A stretch of 64,000 nucleotides of DNA from AC-56 sp963798705 (lineage in GTDB: Bacteria; Actinomycetota; Thermoleophilia; Solirubrobacterales; 70-9): the NCBI GenBank assembly GCA_963798705.1, contig CAWCTW010000005.1, forward strand, positions 434,001 to 498,000, in the 5' to 3' direction. This document shows, piece after piece, positions 49,303 through 57,207 of the stretch. The translations under genes were made by a program, and so were the position numbers. The notes below the pieces were generated by a model that had not been told where the DNA came from, did no database searches, and worked only from the letters and a program-made list of their open reading frames with translations. Within the stretch, counting starts at the first letter, position 1; every line of letters starts with the position of its first letter.

Positions 49303-50566
49303 CAACGGCACAAGCGCGGCCCGGGTCGTCGTCATCGGGGGCGGGTTCGGAGGGCTGGAGACCGCGTTCGACCTGCGGCTGCTCGCCGGTGAGCGGGCGC
49401 GGATCACGCTCGTCTCCGACCTCGACCACTTCTACTTCAAGCCCAACTCGATCTACGTCCCGTTCGGCCTCGACCCGCAGCGCCTCAACGTCCCGCTCGC
49501 CAGAGGCGCCGCACGCAAGGGCATCGAGCTCGTACAGGCGCGCGCCGAGGCGATCGACCCCGATGCGCGCCGGGTGGAGCTCGCCGATGGGCAGTCGCTT
49601 GCCTACGACTTCCTGGTCGTGGCGACGGGATCCGGGATGAGAGCGGCGGAGATTCCCGGTCTCGCGGAGCACGCGATCAGCACCTGGACCGCCGGCGACA
49701 TGCTGAGGCTTCGCGAGGCGTTCGAGGGCCTCGCCGCCGCGGGCGTCCGGGAGCGCCGGCGGGTCCTCTTCTGTGTTCCCCCCAACAACAAGTGCGCGGG
49801 CCCGCTCTATGAGATCGTTCTCATGCTCGAGACGTGGCTGCGGCGCAAGGGGGTGCGCAAGGCGGTCGACATCGCCTGGTCCACCTTCGAGGCCGGCTAC
49901 ATCCAGGCCTTCGGGCCGCGCCTCGACGAGCTCGTGGAGCTCGAGTTCGAGCGCCGCGGAATCGAGGGCCACCGCGGCTACGCCGCCGATCGGGTGGAAC
50001 CCGACACCGTCGCCTATGCCGGCGGCGAGTCCCTCGGCTACGACCTGCTGGTGTCATTTCCGCCCCACGTCGCGTCCACGCCGTTCGCCGGGCTGCCCGC
50101 CGACGACCGCGGCTTTCTGGCGACCGAGCTGGAGAGCCGCCGCCTGGTGGGCCACCCGGACGTCTTCGTCGTCGGCGACGCCGGGGGCTTCCCCGTCAAG
50201 CAGGCATTCCTGGCTTTCTTGCAGGGCGACGCGGCCGCCTCCCACATCGCGGCCGAGATCGCCGGCACGGAGCCGGCGAGGCGGTTCGACCCGGTGAGCA
50301 TGTGCGTCATGGAGCAGTTCGACAAGGCGACGTTCGCCCAGGTCCCGCTGCGTCTGACGGGCGACCCGGCGAGGCCGATCGAGGTGCGCCCCGACGCCGA
50401 CGGCGACTACCGCGTCGGCTCCTCGAAGGCGTGGCGAGCCGGCAAGAAGATGCTTGCGATGTCGGTGCCGTGGCGCTTTCGCAACGGCGAGCCCTTCCAC
50501 GGCGGGCTGTTTGGGAGGGGGATGGATACCGGCTTGAAGGCGATGTCAGGAGTGCTCTCCAAATGA
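49289..50566 (+). CDS. SQR-like NAD(P)/FAD oxidoreductase
   Basis: 425 residues, pyridine nucleotide-disulfide fold. FAD site VVVIGGGFGGLETAFDL near the N-terminus; LVVATGSGM; GHPDVFVVGDAGG near 295. PPNNKCAGPLYEI (Cys about 169) has the place of the SQR active-site Cys; the second canonical Cys cannot be assigned with confidence. This could be sulfide:quinone oxidoreductase or a type II NADH dehydrogenase relative that feeds quinone. It is coupled to the Usp gene upstream and to the acyltransferase downstream (ATGA). Confidence 0.8.
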   Translation: MARPSNGTSAARVVVIGGGFGGLETAFDLRLLAGERARITLVSDLDHFYFKPNSIYVPFGLDPQRLNVPLARGAARKGIELVQARAEAIDPDARRVELADGQSLAYDFLVVATGSGMRAAEIPGLAEHAISTWTAGDMLRLREAFEGLAAAGVRERRRVLFCVPPNNKCAGPLYEIVLMLETWLRRKGVRKAVDIAWSTFEAGYIQAFGPRLDELVELEFERRGIEGHRGYAADRVEPDTVAYAGGESLGYDLLVSFPPHVASTPFAGLPADDRGFLATELESRRLVGHPDVFVVGDAGGFPVKQAFLAFLQGDAAASHIAAEIAGTEPARRFDPVSMCVMEQFDKATFAQVPLRLTGDPARPIEVRPDADGDYRVGSSKAWRAGKKMLAMSVPWRFRNGEPFHGGLFGRGMDTGLKAMSGVLSK

Positions 50567-52071
50567 GTCCCACAAGAACCGACACCAGTGACCACCTGAA
50601 CGCGCTGGATGCGACCTTCCTCGAGCTCGAGCAGGCGGACCCGAGCGCCCACATGCACATCGGAGGCGTGATGATCTTCGAGCCGCAGAGCGGCGGGGGC
50701 GCCCCGCCGATCGACCGGATCCGGGCCGAGTTCGAGGCACGGGTAGGCCGGCTGCCGCGATACCGCCAGCGGCTGTCCAGCCTGAACACGGGTGGGCTCC
50801 ACTGGCCGCAGTGGGTGGACGACGAGGACTTCGACATCGCTCGCCACGTGGTGCCGAAGGGCCTGCCCGAGCCTCGCGGGGAGGCCGAGCTCCTGGAGTG
50901 GGCGGCCGACTACTACTCCCGCCGGCTCGACCGCACCCGTCCCCTGTGGGAGACGGCCGTGCTCGAGCTCGCCGACGGCCGCTGGGCGATGGCGTCCAAG
51001 ACCCACCATTGCATGGTCGACGGGGTGGGCTCGGTCGACGTGGCGTACAGCCTTCTCGACACCAGCCCGAACTTCGCATCGCGAGCCAACGGCACGCCCG
51101 CACGGCACCGGGTCGCCGAGCCCGAGGCGCCCCAGGGCGGCTCCCCCCTGCTCGCCCCCCTGCGTCTCGGGGCCGGACTCGCCCGGCGCGGGGTGCGGGT
51201 CGCCGGCGATGCCATCGGGGCGGCGGCAGCCGGATTGCGGCTCGGCGCGCGCGGCGTCGACGCATCGCTGCACCCCAGGCGCGCCCGCGAGGCGGTATCG
51301 CGCTCTCAGGCCCTGGCCGAGCTCCTGGTCAAGGACGAGGTGATCGCGGCGCCTCACTCCAGCGTCAACGTTCCCATCGGCACGCACCGGCGCCTGGCAG
51401 TCACGGCGCTGCCGCTCGCGCACCTGAAGGAGATCAAGGACGGCCTCGGAGGGACGGTCAACGACGTCGTCCTCGCGGCTATGGCCGGCGGCCTGCGGAT
51501 CCTGCTGGAGACCCGGGGCGAGACGCCGCCGAGCCAGGGCCTTCGCGCGATGGTGCCCGTGAACATCCGCTCGGCCGGCGACCGCCTCGCGCTCGGCAAC
51601 CGCATCACGTCGCTGTTCGTGCACCTGCCCGTGAGCGAGGAGACCGCGCGGGAGCGCTACGCCCGCCAGGTCGCCGAGGCCGAGGGCCTCAAGTCGGGCA
51701 CGCAGGGGGTCGGCTCGAGGGCGATGATCGACCTGGCCGGACACGCTCCGCCGGTCATCCACAGCTTCCTGGCCCGCGGCCTGTTCGCCAGCCGCCTCTT
51801 CAACGTCACGGTCACCAACGTCCCCGGTCCGCAGGATCCGCTGTACGCGCTCGGCTCGAGGATGCTCGCGGTATGGCCGATCGTCCCGCTCGCGGCCAGC
51901 CACGCGGTCGGCCTGGCCGTGTTCAGCTACGACGGCCAGCTGTTCTTCTGCCTGAACGCCGACCGCGACTCCATGGCCGACCTGGACGTGCTGGCCAGCG
52001 GGATCGCCGCCTCGATCGACGAGCTTCACCACCTCGCCACGGAGCAGGAGTCCGTGGTAACCGCGGACTGA
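50563..52071 (+). CDS. Wax ester synthase/diacylglycerol acyltransferase (WS/DGAT)
   Basis: 502 residues. The catalytic HHxxxDG is THHCMVDGVG (H148, H149, D153, G154). Further signatures: NDVVLAAMAGGLR, MVPVNIRS and VTNVPGPQDPLY, all family-typical. It esterifies diacylglycerol or fatty alcohol for storage lipid. In M. tuberculosis tgs1 is a DosR-regulon gene, so its presence behind Usp and a quinone oxidoreductase supports a dormancy operon. It starts in the stop of the previous gene. Confidence 0.93.
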   Translation: MSPTRTDTSDHLNALDATFLELEQADPSAHMHIGGVMIFEPQSGGGAPPIDRIRAEFEARVGRLPRYRQRLSSLNTGGLHWPQWVDDEDFDIARHVVPKGLPEPRGEAELLEWAADYYSRRLDRTRPLWETAVLELADGRWAMASKTHHCMVDGVGSVDVAYSLLDTSPNFASRANGTPARHRVAEPEAPQGGSPLLAPLRLGAGLARRGVRVAGDAIGAAAAGLRLGARGVDASLHPRRAREAVSRSQALAELLVKDEVIAAPHSSVNVPIGTHRRLAVTALPLAHLKEIKDGLGGTVNDVVLAAMAGGLRILLETRGETPPSQGLRAMVPVNIRSAGDRLALGNRITSLFVHLPVSEETARERYARQVAEAEGLKSGTQGVGSRAMIDLAGHAPPVIHSFLARGLFASRLFNVTVTNVPGPQDPLYALGSRMLAVWPIVPLAASHAVGLAVFSYDGQLFFCLNADRDSMADLDVLASGIAASIDELHHLATEQESVVTAD

Positions 52072-52156
52072 TTCGCCGGGTTTCCCCGGATGACGCGCTC
52101 ACGCCCCGCGCCTAGGGTTGCTTCACAGGGTCAATGAATCCAGGAGGTACTCGAAA

Positions 52157-52408
52157 ATGACGTTCATCGGCAACCTCACCCGACTGGCGCTCCTGGCGGC
52201 GCTGGGCTATCTGGGCTTCTACGTGTACGGGTTGATCATGGGAGTGTTCTCCCCGGTGGAGCTGTTCGGGTTCACCATCCTGGCGGTCGTGTTCACCACC
52301 GCGTTCGTCGTCCACATGGTCCGGCTGCGGCGGGCGATGAACACCCCCGGTCAGCACGAGGCCATCATGCGCCAGGCCCACGTCTACCGCGAGCGCCGCG
52401 GCTTCTAG
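52157..52408 (+). CDS. Small two-helix membrane protein
   Basis: 83 residues. AGGAGG lies 9 bases ahead of the ATG. Two hydrophobic helices (ALLAALGYLGFYVYGLIMGVF, LFGFTILAVVFTTAFVVHMV) and a basic C-terminus (RRAMNTPGQHEAIMRQAHVYRERRGF). No family named. It lies in the dormancy-like cluster. Confidence 0.65.
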   Translation: MTFIGNLTRLALLAALGYLGFYVYGLIMGVFSPVELFGFTILAVVFTTAFVVHMVRLRRAMNTPGQHEAIMRQAHVYRERRGF

Positions 52409-53994
52409 ATCTCGGGGCGCCCCTCGCCGCCGGGCTTGAGCAGCCCGGCGCGCCGAGTCAGTCCGCGAAGCTCCTCCATGGCGCGGTCGAGGTCGCCGAG
52501 GTGCTCGGTCATCCCGCCCTCGGTCTCGCGCTCCTGCTCGCGCAACCAGCCCAGTCGGCGCTGTAGGTCGCTGATCGCGGCATCGGCGCTCGCGAACGTC
52601 GGATCCATTCGCGTGGCGGCGGCGCCGGGCTCCAGGCCGGGATCGAGGCGCCGCCGCCACTCGTCGCGGCGAGCGACGTAGGCCGCCGGGACCACGAGGT
52701 CGAGGCGCTCCACGAACGCCAGCCACATGAGCGCCCCCTCGAAGTCGCCCGCGTTCGCGTCCGCGTCGGCTGCCGCGAGCACGATTCTCGTGGCGGCCTC
52801 GTGTTCGGCGAGGTCGGCGGTGTCGTCGGACGAGGAATCCAGGTCCAGGAGCACGTCACCCGCAGCGTCGCCCATCCGACGCGCGAGGTAGGGCCCGAGG
52901 TACTTTCCAGCAAGCTTGTCGGGAGGCCACCAGAGCCCGCGGCCGACCGACGCCTCGCCCGCTCCGCCGCCGGCCGACGAGAGGGAGGCCCGCAGATACG
53001 CCGGCGTGCCCCCCGTGATGAGCGCCGCTCTCAGCACCGGCTGAAACGCCTCCACGGGAACGCGAGCGCCCGCCGCCACCGCGATCGACCGCGCCGCCGA
53101 GTCGGATTGCTGCGCCGCCAGCCCGCCCTGCTTGACGGGAAACCACGTGACGTCGCCGGCCGCCCAGACCGAGTCGAGGCCGGCGACGCTCATGCGGACG
53201 TCCGTGTGGATGAACCCCCCGTCGCGCTGTGGAAGGCCCCCGATCGGCGGGACCTCCAGCGCCGGAAGAGCCACCACGTCCGCCGTCTCGAGCGGCTCGC
53301 CCGCATCCAGGTGAAGCCTGCCGTCGCTGACGCGCTCGGCGATGCTCGCCGTCCGCAGCTCGACGCCGGCCTCCTCCAGCCGGCCCGCGACGAGCTCGGA
53401 GGTCGCCGCCCCGAAGACGTCCAGGGGAGCGTCCTCGTGGGTGACGAGGACGATCTCGACGCCGAGGAGCCTCCGCGCGTCGCGCTCGGCGGCGGTCAGC
53501 ATTGCCAGCTCGTAGGCGGCGATCGACCAGCTCACCCGCCGGGGGACGACGAAAACCAGCCGCTTGGACCCGCGCCGGCCCAGAGCCGCGAGCAGCTCGC
53601 CGAACCGGCGACGCTCATCGGCGCCGGCGAACGTGAGCGCGCCGGGGACCGCCTCGACCGGCCGGGCACCCATCGCCAGCAGCAGAAGGTCGTAGGGGAT
53701 CGTCTCCCCGCCCGCCGTGACGACGCTTCGCCCGGCGGGGTCGACCGAAGCCAGGGCCCCCGTCGTGTGGCGGGCGCCCGCGTCCGCCGCCACCTCGTCC
53801 AGTCTCAAGCGCAGGGCGTCCCTCGCCCCGAAGGGCTCGGCGACGAGGAGCGGCCGGTACACGAACTCGGAAGCGGGAGCCAGCAGCTCGACGTCGACGA
53901 GCCCATCCGCAAGCGCAGCGAGCGCCAGCGCCGCCTCGAGGCCGGCGACTCCCCCGCCCGCGATGAGGACGTGCGTGCGCTCGCCGCTTCCCAT
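52405..53994 (-). CDS. FAD-dependent oxidoreductase with C-terminal extension
   Basis: 529 residues. FAD site HVLIAGGGVAGLEAALALA; DLLLLAMGARP; late SVWAAGDVTWFPVKQGGLAAQQSD, the NDH-2/SQR-type second FAD site. About 370-529 is a long charged helical extension absent from standard enzymes. The active-site Cys of SQR is not seen, so an NADH or ferredoxin-type reductase is more likely. It converges with the small membrane protein (4-base overlap), and ends with a coiled-coil-like tail. Confidence 0.75.
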   Translation of the reverse strand: MGSGERTHVLIAGGGVAGLEAALALAALADGLVDVELLAPASEFVYRPLLVAEPFGARDALRLRLDEVAADAGARHTTGALASVDPAGRSVVTAGGETIPYDLLLLAMGARPVEAVPGALTFAGADERRRFGELLAALGRRGSKRLVFVVPRRVSWSIAAYELAMLTAAERDARRLLGVEIVLVTHEDAPLDVFGAATSELVAGRLEEAGVELRTASIAERVSDGRLHLDAGEPLETADVVALPALEVPPIGGLPQRDGGFIHTDVRMSVAGLDSVWAAGDVTWFPVKQGGLAAQQSDSAARSIAVAAGARVPVEAFQPVLRAALITGGTPAYLRASLSSAGGGAGEASVGRGLWWPPDKLAGKYLGPYLARRMGDAAGDVLLDLDSSSDDTADLAEHEAATRIVLAAADADANAGDFEGALMWLAFVERLDLVVPAAYVARRDEWRRRLDPGLEPGAAATRMDPTFASADAAISDLQRRLGWLREQERETEGGMTEHLGDLDRAMEELRGLTRRAGLLKPGGEGRPEI

Positions 53995-54064
53995 CAGGGG
54001 ACCATCGTCGCATCTGCGGCTCGGGCCGAAGCCCCTCAGGCGTTCACGACGTGTTGAGGCACCA

Positions 54065-54817
54065 CTAGACGCTCAGCAGACCGCTCAGCGCCCACATCAG
54101 CGCGGCCCCGCCGGCCAGCCCCGCGACGCCGAGCGTCCGGCCGCCCTCTCGCAGCGCCTCCGGCACCATCTCGGCCGCCACGAGCGCGAGCATCGCGCCG
54201 GCGGCAAACGCGAAGGAGACGGGCAACAGACCGCTCACGGCCTCGACGGCCGCGAAGGCCACGACCGCGCCGATCGGCTGCGGGATGCTCGTCGCCACGG
54301 CTGCCCAAAACTGCTGAGGTGCGCTGAAGCCCGCGGCATCCATCGGGATCGCGACGCTTGTGCCCTCCGGGATGTTCTGGATCGCGATGGCGAGGATCAC
54401 GAAGACGCCCAGGCCCGCCGTCTCGGAGGCATAGGCCGTGCCGATCGCGAGCCCCTCCGGAAGGCTGTGCACGAACAGCACGGCGAAGACGAGGACCGAG
54501 GTACGAACGTCCGCCCCGCGCAACTCGCCCACGTGCAGGTCGGACGACCGCATAAGGCGCCGCGTCACCGCCAGGAACACGAGACCGGCGACGAGGCCAC
54601 CCGCCACCGCCGCCGCCGAGCCCTCGTCGAGCGCGGGCTTCAGCAGCCCGACGATCGAGGCCACGGTCATCACACCACCAGCCACCCCCCAGAGCGCCGG
54701 CCGCAGGACGACGGCTCGCGGGCCGAGCAGGAACACGGGGATCGCCCCCAGCCCGGTCGCGAGCGCGGTGCCGGTGGCGGCGAGCAGCAGGATCAGCACC
54801 GGCCAATCATTTCCCAT
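54065..54817 (-). CDS. ZIP-family metal transporter
   Basis: 250 residues with about seven or eight hydrophobic helices. The metal-binding helices carry VHSLPEGLAIG and AIQNIPEGTSVAIP, the ZIP signature (His, Pro, Glu). Probable Zn/Fe/Mn uptake. It is not coupled with its neighbours and shares a short divergent region with zwf. Confidence 0.92.
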   Translation of the reverse strand: MGNDWPVLILLLAATGTALATGLGAIPVFLLGPRAVVLRPALWGVAGGVMTVASIVGLLKPALDEGSAAAVAGGLVAGLVFLAVTRRLMRSSDLHVGELRGADVRTSVLVFAVLFVHSLPEGLAIGTAYASETAGLGVFVILAIAIQNIPEGTSVAIPMDAAGFSAPQQFWAAVATSIPQPIGAVVAFAAVEAVSGLLPVSFAFAAGAMLALVAAEMVPEALREGGRTLGVAGLAGGAALMWALSGLLSV

Positions 54818-54852
54818 GCGGGCCGCGAAGCGGCTGCGGTAGGTTGCGCGCC

Positions 54853-56349
54853 GTGGAGTCGACCAACGGGCCTCGCGACGTGGCGGCGACGGCGCTGCCG
54901 CCGCTCGCCTCGCACGTCATCGTCCTGTTCGGGGCCACCGGCGACCTGGCCAAGCGCAAGCTCCTGCCGGGCCTCCTGCACCTTAGCCAGGCGGGCCTGA
55001 TCCCCGAGTGCCGCATCGTCGGGACGTCGCTCGAGGAAGTCGACGACGAGGGCTTCCGCGCGCTGGCCCGGGAGGCGTGCGAGCGGTTCGGTCGCAAGGT
55101 TCACGACGCCGCGGCGCTCGACCAGTTCACCGCTCGGCTCAGCTACGTCCCTCAGGGCGCCGGCCCGGCGGCCCTGCGCGCGGCCGTCGGGCACGCGGAG
55201 GGAGAGCTGGGAGGCACACCGCGGCGCCTGTACCACCTGAGCGTCCCCCCCGGCGCCGCGACCGAGGTCATCCGCACCCTGGGCGAGGCGGGCCTGGCCG
55301 ATCGGGCCCGGGTGATCATGGAGAAGCCCTTTGGCACCGACCTGGAGAGTGCCCGCGAGCTCAACGCGAGCGTCCACGAGGTCTTCGACGAGTCGCAGAT
55401 CTTCCGCATCGATCACTTCCTCGGAAAGGAGGCTGCGCAGAACATCCTCGCCCTGCGATTCGCGAACGGGCTGTTCGAGCCGATCTGGAACCGCAACCAC
55501 ATCGACCACGTGCAGATCGACGTCCCCGAGACGCTCGACGTCACCGACCGCGGCGCGTTCTACGACCGCACCGGCGCCTATCGCGACATGGTCGTCACGC
55601 ACCTGTTCCAGATCCTCGCGTTCGTGGCGATGGAGCCGCCGACCGCCCTCGCGCCGGACGCGATCACGGAGGAGAAGGTCAAGGTGTTTCGCTCGATGCG
55701 GCCGATCGACCCCGAGCGCGTCGTCCGCGGCCAGTACGAGGGCTTTCGCTCCGTTCCGGGCGTGGCGCCCGACTCCCAGACTGAGACCTTCGTGGCCCTC
55801 GAGTGCCAGATCGACAACTGGCGCTGGTCGGACGTGCCGTTCTACCTGCGCACGGGCAAGACGATGGCCGAGGGCGCGCGCATCATCTCGATCGCCTTTC
55901 GCGAGCCACCGCAGAGCATGTTCCCGGCCGGGTCGGGGGTCGGCGACTACGGCCCGGACCACCTGACCTTCGACCTCGACGAGTCCTCCCGCCTGTCGCT
56001 GTCGTTCTACGGCAAGCAGCCGGGGCCGATCATGAACCTGGAGAAGGTGAGCATGCAGTTCTCCCTTCACGAGGTCCACCACGAGGCCGACACCCTCGAG
56101 GCCTACGAGCGCCTGATCCGCGACGCGATGAACGGCGACCACACCCTGTTCACCACGGCGGTCGGCATCGAGCGGCTCTGGGAGATCTCCATGCCGCTGC
56201 TCGAGAATCCCCCGGAGGTCATCCCCTACGCGCCGGGAACCTGGGGACCGGGCCAGATCCGCGACCTCATCGCCCCGTATCGCTGGCGGCTGCCGTTCGA
56301 GCGCCGCTGGCGCGACCTGAAGCCGATCGGCGCGACGGAAGGCACCTGA
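54853..56349 (+). CDS. zwf: Glucose-6-phosphate dehydrogenase
   Basis: 498 residues from a GTG at 54853; a TTG at 54844 is also possible, but GTG has the better spacing from GGTAGG. NADP motif GATGDLAKRKLLPGL near 28-42 and active-site RIDHFLGKEAAQNI with the catalytic His. It makes NADPH through the pentose phosphate entry; no other pathway gene is adjacent. Confidence 0.96.
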   Translation: MESTNGPRDVAATALPPLASHVIVLFGATGDLAKRKLLPGLLHLSQAGLIPECRIVGTSLEEVDDEGFRALAREACERFGRKVHDAAALDQFTARLSYVPQGAGPAALRAAVGHAEGELGGTPRRLYHLSVPPGAATEVIRTLGEAGLADRARVIMEKPFGTDLESARELNASVHEVFDESQIFRIDHFLGKEAAQNILALRFANGLFEPIWNRNHIDHVQIDVPETLDVTDRGAFYDRTGAYRDMVVTHLFQILAFVAMEPPTALAPDAITEEKVKVFRSMRPIDPERVVRGQYEGFRSVPGVAPDSQTETFVALECQIDNWRWSDVPFYLRTGKTMAEGARIISIAFREPPQSMFPAGSGVGDYGPDHLTFDLDESSRLSLSFYGKQPGPIMNLEKVSMQFSLHEVHHEADTLEAYERLIRDAMNGDHTLFTTAVGIERLWEISMPLLENPPEVIPYAPGTWGPGQIRDLIAPYRWRLPFERRWRDLKPIGATEGT

Positions 56350-56377
56350 GGGCGCACACCCGACGCCCCCGTCGCGC

Positions 56378-57073
56378 TCAGCGCGTGGGCTCGGGCTCAA
56401 ATCGCCGCAGGGCGCCCGGCGGGGGCGCGGACGGCTCGGAGCTCGCCGGCTGAAGCGCCGCGGCCTTCTGGCTCCTTCGCCTCACCTTGAAGACCTCGAC
56501 CCAGCGCGACGGCTTGTACTTGCGGTACCTGTCGTGGTGGTTCCAGGAGAGGTGCAGATGGTTGCCGCAGCCGTGGCCCTCGTCCTTGTTGTAGCCCACC
56601 CACCGGAACGGCGGCAACGGCCGGTCCTGCCGCGGCTCGGCCCACTTCGCGAGCTTGGTGATCGAGCGCCAACGCCTGTCGCAGCGACCCGACCCGTCGT
56701 TGTAAAGCGGAACGATGTCCACCGCCAGTCCGATCTTGTGCTCGGAGCTGCTGACGTGACAGGTCGGGCAGCCAACCTTCTCGCCGCTCGGAAGCCTGCC
56801 GGCGAATCCCTCGGTGACGTAGATCTTGAAGTGACGGGCGATCCACACGAGCTGGCGCTTGATGCGCTTGTCGACGTAGGCACCGTCGACGTGCGGAACC
56901 CGGTTCGGGATGGGCACGAAGCGGCCGTGGTCGTCGTTGAGCCTCGTCGGCCCGGGCGTGTCGCGAAGCGCGGAGGCCAGCGGCGAGACGACAAGCGCCG
57001 TCGCGGCCGCAACCGCGATCGCGCAGGCGAGCAATGCCGAACGTCGCTCCCTGGCCCCCACCACGGATTGCAT
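56378..57073 (-). CDS. Secreted M15-type peptidoglycan peptidase-like protein
   Basis: 231 residues with an N-terminal signal/anchor helix (ALLACAIAVAAATALVVSPLA, about 14-34). The extracytoplasmic part has SSSEHKIGLAVDIVP and GHGCGNHLHLSW, the S-x-H-x2-G-x-A-x-D and H-x-H zinc motifs of VanY/D-Ala-D-Ala and related M15 peptidases. CPTCH before it and CDRRW/CGNH suggest a disulfide. The C-terminal tail is basic/Pro-rich. It converges on zwf. Confidence 0.75.
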   Translation of the reverse strand: MQSVVGARERRSALLACAIAVAAATALVVSPLASALRDTPGPTRLNDDHGRFVPIPNRVPHVDGAYVDKRIKRQLVWIARHFKIYVTEGFAGRLPSGEKVGCPTCHVSSSEHKIGLAVDIVPLYNDGSGRCDRRWRSITKLAKWAEPRQDRPLPPFRWVGYNKDEGHGCGNHLHLSWNHHDRYRKYKPSRWVEVFKVRRRSQKAAALQPASSEPSAPPPGALRRFEPEPTR

Positions 57074-57207
57074 GGTAGGCGTATCGGGAGATGCGCAGGG
57101 TCCTGCAGGGCGCGATGTGTGGGATCGGACGTGCTGGTCGAGGACAAGGGTCGGTCGCCGACCAGCGGTCATCAGGGCGAACGAGCGTGCGCCGGTGCGC
57201 CCGGCCC

